Assembly: GCA_029378245.1 (NCBI GenBank)
Contig: JARKIF010000004.1
Location: 1,550,001-1,614,000, forward strand
Length of the DNA: 64,000 nt
Source: Roridomyces roridus
Lineage: Eukaryota > Basidiomycota > Agaricomycetes > Agaricales > Mycenaceae
Direction: 5' to 3'
Of the stretch, positions 57,481 through 64,000 are shown one piece after another (position 1 is the stretch's first letter; every line of letters starts with the position of its first letter). Both the position numbers and the translations under genes were made by a program. A model generated the notes under the pieces. The model made no database searches. It was not told where the DNA came from and saw only the letters and a program-made list of their open reading frames with translations.

Positions 57481-60400
57481 ATGCCTCTTTCTCGGCTACC
57501 GTCTCTCCCGTTTACGCCCTCTATCATTCTGCATTCCGATGGAGGCACCGATGACTCCGACGATGAGAGTGTTATTGATTTGACCGGGTCCAGTCCGCTT
57601 GGCAGTCCACCATGCCGTCCGACTCGCTCCTTCAAGAGGGAGATCCAAGACGCTACTATTGATCTAACGCGATCACCTTCTCCGGAGCCTCACAACCCTC
57701 GCCAATCATTTGGGACCATTGTCCTCAAGGACCCAGAAGACGACGACGACGACGTTGTCGTTATTTCCCATCTCACCTCCGTACCCACCAACTCCTCCCG
57801 GGCGGTGGATATCAAACCCCGCCCACTTGCAAACATCTCGAACTTCCAGCGAGCTCCGCTTGAGATTGTGGGTGATATTCACATCGGTAAAACATACAAC
57901 ACCTTCGAAGAGGGTCAAGCCGATGTGTACACTCTCGAATCCGGCCGAGGCCATATTTGGCGCAAGGGCCAGACCAAGAAAGTCAATGACATTGCAAAGC
58001 GGGTCAGCTTACGATGCAACCACTATTATCGCCATGTCCCTATCCATCTCTCGGCTATCGATCCCTCTGACCACCGGCGCGGGAAAACGATCAAGACGGA
58101 GTGCATGGCGCACATCAACCTCAGCCGCTCTGCTGCTGATGGAACTTGGCATGTGTCCATGACCGACTTCAAACATAACCATCCACCTCAGCTCCCACCG
58201 GGCGGAACTGCGGCACGTCCTCCGACAAAAGATCAGCGCGCCCTGACAGCCAAGTACGCCAACAGTACAAGCAACTTCTCGCGCACTCAGGTTGGCAAAA
58301 TCCTTGCCGAGTCCTTCCCGGACCACTTGCTTGAGCCGCGACAAGTCACCAACATGTTGAATGCTGCGCGACGCGAGGCTCGAGACGATGTAACTCGTCT
58401 TGGTGGTGACGCTGCAGCTGTTCTTGACGCACTCTCCAAGAAGTCGGAGATCGAGCATGGCTGGCGCTACTCAGCTCGGCTTAACGAGGACCAGGTCCTT
58501 GTTGGTCTTTTTTGGCAATCACCAGCTCAGGTGTCCCTCTGTCGGCGGTATTGGGATATTCTCTTGAATGATAATACCTACAACCGTAACCAGTATGGTA
58601 CGTTGTTGCTTTTGGCCTCAGCCTGTCTACTTACTGACTATTCTAGGTTACCCTCTCGATATCGGTATCATCATTGACAATTTTGGCAAATCTCGAAACG
58701 GATGGTATGCACTGCACGAAAAAGAAGACACGGAGACGCACAGATGGGTTCTTCAAGAACATCTCAAGTCCGTAGGCCGTGCTCCCGAGGTCTTCGGATC
58801 AGATAGAGACAAAGCTCTCATCGCTGCTGCCAGCGATACCATTCCAACTGCCCTACACGTCCACTGTCTCAGTCATCTGAACACCAACGTTGCCCAAAAT
58901 CTTCGTCCCAAGTTGGGAGTCAACTGGGAATCGTTTCAACGAGACTTCTGGGCCGCCTATCGTGCTGTATCTCCTGAAGAGTTTGACCGCCTCTGGATGC
59001 AGCTTACCACCGTGTACCCAGCTGCAAAACAATATCTGGATGCGGAGCTCTATTCCTGCCGTCAGCGCTGGGCGTGGGCCTGGATTAGCAGTACATTCAC
59101 AGCCGGAGTGCGCACGACTGGCCGAGTAGAGTCTGAGAATCGAGTCAACAAGATCATTGGAGGCCCAAAGAAGACGCTGCTTCAGTTATTTGATGGACTG
59201 AACGCCCGCACGGATGAGCAGACAGAGAACGATCTCATCAGACAGCGGCAAGTAAGTACGCCGGAGCTGCATTGTTGTCCACCTTGCTCACATGAAGACC
59301 AGTCGTCTCATAGGCATCATGTGAAGAACCTGGAGGCGCTGTTCCTACCCGTAATCAACCAGCTCCATGAATATGGGGGTCCGTACGCCAATGAAAAATG
59401 CCGACGGGAGATGGAGGAGAGCATGTTTTATGTTGTTGAAGTTGTTCAATTACCCTCTGGTGTGCGAGACTGGGTACGTTCAGCTTGGTGATTTTTCTAG
59501 TATTCTCACTGTCCGCTCAAGGATGCATACGCCCTACAAATCCAGCAAGAAGTCGGATTTTCGGAGGGTGAGGATGATACCGTGCGTGTTCTCTTTCTTC
59601 GCTCTTCATTTATATCTCATCTATACCTGTAGCAAATGATCAATGTGTTTGAGAACGATACCGTTTATATCAGCGCAAAGTGGCTAATGAACTTGATACG
59701 ACAACGGGGTCTCCGAGTCAAGCATCTCATTCGTGTTGTTCATCGAACCACAGCTGCAGCACATTATGTGGTACTGCTTCGCGACGGCAGATACCTCTGT
59801 GACTGTTGTATGGACACGAATCTTGGGCTAACCTGCCGCCACTACTTTGCCCTTTGGACAACAATCCACGATCTTCCCTTTCATTTAGGCCTGATTCGCT
59901 CTCGGTGGGTGTTTATATTCCATAGTATTCTGAGTCCTTGTCACGACAAGACTTGTTTCACGCGTCCAACAGCGGTAAGATGCTGTGGATTGGGTAGTGC
60001 GCTACTAAAGCTCGTAAAATGAACTGAATAAAAGTCTAGGAGAGGGTACAGAATACGACGACTAGCTACTGCTTTTATACTGTGAGGAATAGATCTACGA
60101 TGCTACACTAATTGTCCTGGCTTCCGACATGCACTATTGTCCTGCACCGTTGTCGTCTCCTATTGTCATGTCTACACCGTGTTCATCATAGAAGCCTGTC
60201 ATGATCTGACAGTTCACTGATCGAAAACTCCTTCCCTCATCCACGCTGTCGTTCATAAATATGAAACTGTCCCACGTCTTTAAATAATGTCTTCCTCGGC
60301 TTCTTCCTCAATCCGATCGAGACGGGGTTCCCATGACTTTAACGCTGTACGGCGCCAATGTATATCTGGTTTATTTGGCGTTGTCACGTGCGCAAATAGG

Positions 60401-61061
60401 TCAGCGCGTGACAGTCCTGACGTGTTTACAGATGGTACCAAGACCCTGAGCTTGATCTTAACACGCTCCCAGCGGTCACAAAGCAGCGAACGGTCCAGCA
60501 AGACCAGATTCGTATTGACTTGACGCCGATGCCGCCCCCTGATTTTGGTCTCACCCGTCCATCGAAGGATACCATCTTGACCAGTGGGGTTGGCACAAAA
60601 GTGTGCCCCGCTACGGAGACCCTGCCTGCACGCGAGGTGTTTCACGAAGTCCAAGCCGCGATTCATCCCTTGCTAAACCATGCTCAAACCCGGGAGCAAG
60701 TTGATCAGTTGCTGCAGAGCTTGAGCGGAATCGCGTAGGTTATTTACTTTCCTCGGTTTTCATGGATTAACACGAGCTTAGACAAACAAGGTACGAAGAA
60801 CACGCACGAGCAACCATCCACGATCCCACTCCAATCTGGCACAAGGGACGGCCCCGAACTCAGCGCTTGACTGGGGCGACGGAAGCCAGAGTTGCTGGCG
60901 GCGGCGGGCAGACGGCGAAAAGGCGCCGTGAGAAGGAGAATCACGATGCGGAAGAGGAGTTAGAGGAGCCTCCGTCCAAGAAGAAAAAGATGATTCGCCG
61001 GTGTCGGCTGTGCAAACGCGAAGGCCATTATCGTTCCACTTGTCCTTTGAATACTAAGTAG
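57481..61061 (+). CDS. MULE transposase with SUMO-interacting-like motifs, SWIM and CCHC zinc fingers
   Basis: The N-terminus (from MPLSRLPSLPFTPS) contains acidic-flanked SVIDLTGS and ATIDLTRSPS, the shape of SUMO-interacting motifs. Then a FAR1/WRKY-GCM1-like Cys/His region (SLRCNHYY ... CMAHIN ... DFKHNHPP), and the MULE DDE core: DNTYNRNQYGYPLDIGIIID, VFGSDRDKALIAA, GRVESENRVNKIIGG. A SWIM finger (CDCCMDTNLGLTCRHYF) and a terminal CCHC knuckle (CRLCKREGHYRSTC) follow. Several introns; one (about 59910-60430) contains a 475 bp solo LTR, and splicing across it joins RSR to WYQDPEL. It would cut and join the MULE ends. No inactivating change noticed. Confidence 0.85.
59939..60413. repeat. 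Solo LTR inside a transposase intron, TSD GTCCT
   Basis: 475 bp, TGTCACGACAAGACTTG...GCGCGTGACA, with perfect 5-bp duplication GTCCT (59934-59938 and 60414-60418). Same family and length as 38317-38791. It lies between the intron's GTGGGTG donor and TTTACAG acceptor, so the coding sequence is spared. Confidence 0.9.
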
Positions 61062-62135
61062 TCCCGTCGAATACCATTCCAGCACTGTGTCGCAGCTGCA
61101 GTCAAAACGAAAGTGGGAGAAAGGCACAAAGACTGACTGACATCATAGCGGGGAGAGTTGACGGAAAACCGGACATCTCTACCTGGAATGAAGTCATTGG
61201 ATCAGGCATTTGAGAGCAAAAAAGGAGAAATGAATGATTCAATAAACCCAGCCAACAAGGATTCACGCACCACTACCGTTACACTACATGACCGTTCTTG
61301 GTCTGTGACATGGTGTATCTATGTACCCATCGCCATCATCACCCGGCGACCACCATCAAAAATGCTCCGGACACCGGCGTCATCGCGACCCCGGGTTTCC
61401 ACATAGCACAAATTTTCCCAAAGGGGGGTTTCTTACTGGACCCCGGGTTTCTGGATAGAATTATCCCTGGAAAATACATGCCAAACTGATTGCTTTCCGT
61501 CTTGAGTGCTGGGGCGTTTGGAATAGCAATTTTAACGAGACCGTCACGGATGTGACCGAAAACTCACGCTTGTCGCTGATGACAGCGGTGCCAACGCCTT
61601 GACAACGGCCACGACCACAGTTCGAGTCGTTTGTGCATGGGGAGGGTCTATGTGGATATTCAGGTGTTCATTTGGGCTTCATTGTCTCTACTCAGGAAGA
61701 AGTGTCCTTTTGAGCCGGAGCCGTGGCTGAGCCGCAAGCCGAGCCACAGCTTACGGCTTGACACGGCTTACCGAACCGAGCCAGCCGGAGCCGAGCCACG
61801 GCAACACTACTCGAGAGCTTCCCCGACGTTTGCTGGAATATGATGTTCCCTGTACTCGTTGCTCGCCGCGACGAAATTCGATCCATGCATATAGTCACGA
61901 CTGATGGGGAGGAGGAGCGGGTCGTTCTGGGCCAATTTGCTTCGACGAATGTCCTTCCTGTGCTCAGAGACCTGGCGGCGGGGGGTATGGATATTTGGAT
62001 CGGAACTGGCTCTCGCAATCTGTTTTCTCTATAGGTGTGTTTCGTCCACAACTGATTTGCACGCTTCATCTCATTTGGTTCCTCCAGATTCTCTGCTACT
62101 CAAACGCAACCGAATGATTCATACACGAGTACCCA

Positions 62136-63278
62136 CTATAATTCACACCGAGTAGATAGAATATGTCTACCCCGAATCCATAACTTTCCCTCGTCTCCAA
62201 CATCAATCTCGCTAACGCGCGGACAAACACTCGAGTCTCCTTCCAAAATCTGTCTGATAAATTCCACGTCGCCGTCGACAATACGGAGCCTCTCCACAGA
62301 TGTGAAGCTCGGCGCCGGTAAACTCAACACCTCTGCCATGATCACCGAGTCGAATTCCACTGAACGTAAAGACGGGTAATGGGCGCCGGCTAACCAGCGA
62401 ACCAACTCGTCACCAAGATACCCATGTAAGCCGTGGATAGCGAGGTGTTCGAGGGCTGGCATGTGGAGAGTGGATAGGAAGTTTGCCAGCACGGCGGGAG
62501 GGTTGTCCGCGGGGCGCAGGTTCGTAAGCGTGAGCGAGCCAATTCGTGTGTCTATGGGTCCAACATCCAAGTCGAAAGCGGGGAGTGGAGAAGATGCGAT
62601 GTTGAGTGTTTGAAGGTCGCGAAAGTATGATGGTCCTATTGCGGGCGTGCTGACGACGAAATACCCGCTTTGCTGGACATGAAGCTCTTTAACACCGCCG
62701 AAATCCAAGTATTGGGTTGGTGTTAAGGCTGTGAGGGACAGAGAGTGGAGTCGAGGGGCGGATAGGCGAGCTACTTGGGCCTCGAGGTTCCAGAATGGGA
62801 CTTTCCGGGCGACTTCCTCCACTGGTGTCATATGAGCAGGAAAGTCCTGTGCGAGATCGAGGCGAAGGAGGCAAGGCCACGGGGTCGCAAATGCAACACG
62901 GGGAAATAGGTTGAGGATAAACACAGGTGCCCTGATACTCAGGCTGTGGATACGGTGGCTGCACGGGAGCAAGCTGCCCAACAACGACCGATGGTGGGGT
63001 AGAGTCGCACCCCTTCCGCTGCAGTATATTGCTACAGCGATGGAAGATTCAAGTTGGCATCGAGACACAAGCTTTTCGAGCTTGTACACGGATGAACCTG
63101 AGGAGATGCGGATGTCGCTCCAAAGGAACGGATACCCGAGCGTAGTAGCCCTCCATAGACCACACACTTGGGAAATGTCGATTGCTACTGTGGATCCGCC
63201 GAGCTCGAATGGCTCGCTGGTAACGGCTCGCATGAAAAATTCGAGGAGGATTTCTGTGGGGAGTGCGGATGCATGCAT
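62136..63278 (-). CDS. F-box protein, second type, intact
   Basis: A single-exon gene of 380 residues. The F-box is at the very N-terminus (SALPTEILLEFFMRAV, then VCGLWRATTLGYPFLWSDI), unlike the other copies where a coiled coil precedes it. The rest is an LRR-like region (LHSLSLTALTP, LHMPALEHLAIHGLHGYLG, PSLRSVEFDS). Presumed SCF substrate adaptor, target unknown. The start at 63278 is chosen because the F-box begins within a few residues. It converges with the 3' end of the split F-box gene. Confidence 0.85.
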   Translation of the reverse strand: MHASALPTEILLEFFMRAVTSEPFELGGSTVAIDISQVCGLWRATTLGYPFLWSDIRISSGSSVYKLEKLVSRCQLESSIAVAIYCSGRGATLPHHRSLLGSLLPCSHRIHSLSIRAPVFILNLFPRVAFATPWPCLLRLDLAQDFPAHMTPVEEVARKVPFWNLEAQVARLSAPRLHSLSLTALTPTQYLDFGGVKELHVQQSGYFVVSTPAIGPSYFRDLQTLNIASSPLPAFDLDVGPIDTRIGSLTLTNLRPADNPPAVLANFLSTLHMPALEHLAIHGLHGYLGDELVRWLAGAHYPSLRSVEFDSVIMAEVLSLPAPSFTSVERLRIVDGDVEFIRQILEGDSSVCPRVSEIDVGDEGKLWIRGRHILSTRCEL

Positions 63279-63551
63279 GGCGGGATAAAGGGCGAGCTGT
63301 CAGATTGGCAGTTTCGGAGCCTCCAGGACGTAAGATTCGGCGCCAGAGCGGGTGAAGCGGTCAGTGAACTCCGTTGTTCGATTTAGAGGCCTTCACAGCT
63401 TCTCCCGAGGAAATAGCAAGCAATTTTTGGCCAGTTGACCGAAGCTCGTGCGGGTTTCGAAGATCTTGGCTTTGGGGGACATCGTGGTGCGCGGAAGCAA
63501 AAGATCGTCGGCAATTAGTAAAGGCGCAGCGAATCATGTCATCGCACCACC

Positions 63552-64000
63552 ATGTCTTCTCCCACAATCGCTCATCCACACTCTGAGGACTGCTTCACGG
63601 GCGTCAAGCACTCTGGAACCGCAGTGGGCAAGACAGAGACGATCGCCGGTGTACCCACCTATGTTTCCGACCCTCCTTCGAGCGCGACGGGGCCCAAGAA
63701 GATCGTGCTCTTCTTGGCAGACGTCTATGGGCCCTTCTATCTCAACAACCAGCTGCTTCAAGACTATTTTGCGGCCCAGGGTCGGTTCTACTGCGCCGTG
63801 GTTGTTGAATTTCGATCCTTCACGCACCTCAGGCTTCACTGTCGTTGGGATCGACTACTTCCTGGGCGACCCGGTTCATATCCACACCGAAGAAGGTTTC
63901 GATAGGGACGGGTGGTTTGCCAAGTCTAGGAAGCAAGCGAATGAGATGGTGCCCCGATGGTTGGAGGAAATCCGGAAGCGATACGGTGCGTCTGCCAGTG
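63552..64000 (+). CDS. Dienelactone hydrolase family protein, N-terminal part (gene runs off the window)
   Basis: Exon 1 (63552-63780) encodes MSSPTIAHPHSEDCFTGVKH, TYVSDPPSSATGPKKIVLFL and DVYGPFYLNNQLLQDYFAAQ. After a 52 bp intron, exon 2 (63833-63985) gives GFTVVGIDYFLGDPVH...RWLEEIRKRYG before a GTGCGT donor. This is the N-terminal half of the dienelactone hydrolase fold; the catalytic Cys, Asp and His lie beyond the window. Family members hydrolyse cyclic esters, and many fungal copies are of unknown substrate. Confidence 0.85.

Larger units (their letters stand above)
55400..61466 (+). mobile_element. Mutator-like element (MULE), 6067 bp, apparently complete, TSD CTGGAAAAT
   Basis: Inverted ends of about 46 bp with one mismatch, beginning GGATAATT and containing TATCCAGAAACCCGGGGTCC. 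A perfect 9-bp duplication CTGGAAAAT (55391-55399 and 61467-61475) is inside the hAT-like element. It encodes a MULE transposase (57481-61061) and a Ulp1-like protease (55972-57346), both on the plus strand with plausible intact frames. One transposase intron carries a solo LTR. Near-identical ends and exact duplication point to recent activity. Confidence 0.9.
55217..61809. mobile_element. hAT-like element (about 0.5 kb before nesting), TSD CTCGAGAG
   Basis: Ends TAGTGTTGCCGCGGCTCGG and GAGCCACGGCAACACTA are inverted repeats; perfect 8-bp duplication CTCGAGAG (55209-55216 and 61810-61817). Without the nested MULE the element is about 517 bp, with subterminal GGCTCGG/CCGAGCC repeats and no transposase. 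Its ends resemble those at 26281 and 28101, so these form one local family. Confidence 0.9.
54111..62034 (+). pseudogene. F-box-like/LRR gene split by a nested transposon insertion
   Basis: The fourth member of the F-box family. The 5' part (54111-55216) reads coiled coil (DLETQIHEIAEEIERQKHTL), F-box (FAKLPINISSAIF), CHAWTDIALSTPALW and leucine-rich repeats to FRFTSLES. The 3' part (61818-62034) continues FPDVCWNMMFPVLVARRDEI to the family end LAAGGMDIWIG...LFSL. Removing 55217-61809 plus one 8-bp duplication joins the halves in frame inside a serine codon, with no other damage seen. The insertion therefore appears to be the only lesion, and recent. Start could be 54111 or the in-frame ATG 54147. 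Confidence 0.9.

Noticed and set aside
55217..61809. Treating 55217-61809 as a single autonomous hAT carrying the transposase
   Set aside because: The transposase is of MULE type and has its own 46-bp ends and 9-bp duplication inside the hAT-like element, so two nested elements explain it better.

Overview
The window is nuclear DNA of a mushroom-forming basidiomycete (Agaricomycetes; the F-box and transcription-factor sequences recall Mycena-like Agaricales, a low-confidence guess). The evidence is short GT-AG introns of roughly 45-60 bp in almost every gene, a U2 snRNA gene, a Zn2Cys6 transcription factor, a family of F-box/leucine-rich proteins, a fungal 7-TM family, and many transposons. 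No bacterial, plasmid or phage feature was seen.

Layout. 1-7.5 kb: 3' end of a methyltransferase, then three F-box paralogues (one with an in-frame TGA, one with a frameshift and a MITE insertion, one intact) around a proline-iminopeptidase-like S33 hydrolase. 8.1-18.5 kb: an unusual zinc alcohol dehydrogenase (9 exons), a U2 snRNA gene, a 16-exon Zn2Cys6 factor with a 1.6 kb intron, and a DUF2470 membrane protein. 18.8-35.1 kb: two copies of a divergent gene pair (cyclopropane-fatty-acid synthase and a 7-TM protein), separated by a dead TauD-type dioxygenase gene carrying at least seven transposon insertions in three clusters. 35-41 kb: gene-poor, with a Pack-MULE-like element, a solo LTR and a truncated membrane-protein gene. 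41-52.5 kb: a gene-dense block with a secreted alpha/beta hydrolase, a small Lys-rich protein, a vWFA protein, a second DUF2470 protein, a Rieske-DUF455 fusion, an apparently intact TauD dioxygenase and signal-peptidase subunit SPC1. 54-62 kb: a fourth F-box gene split by a nest of three elements: a hAT-like element holds a 6.07 kb MULE, and one intron of the MULE transposase holds a solo LTR. 62-64 kb: a fifth F-box protein and the start of a dienelactone hydrolase.

How it fits together. DUF2470, TauD, CFA-synthase and 7-TM genes each occur twice, which suggests an old segmental duplication. The CFA-synthase copies share about 830 bp that look identical, introns included, which suggests gene conversion. 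Most transposon boundaries could be placed because target-site duplications are present and a paralogue or an open frame shows the empty site.

Exon boundaries were deduced by eye from GT/GC-AG sites, phase and family expectation. Elements were classed from termini and duplication length only. No database search was possible.
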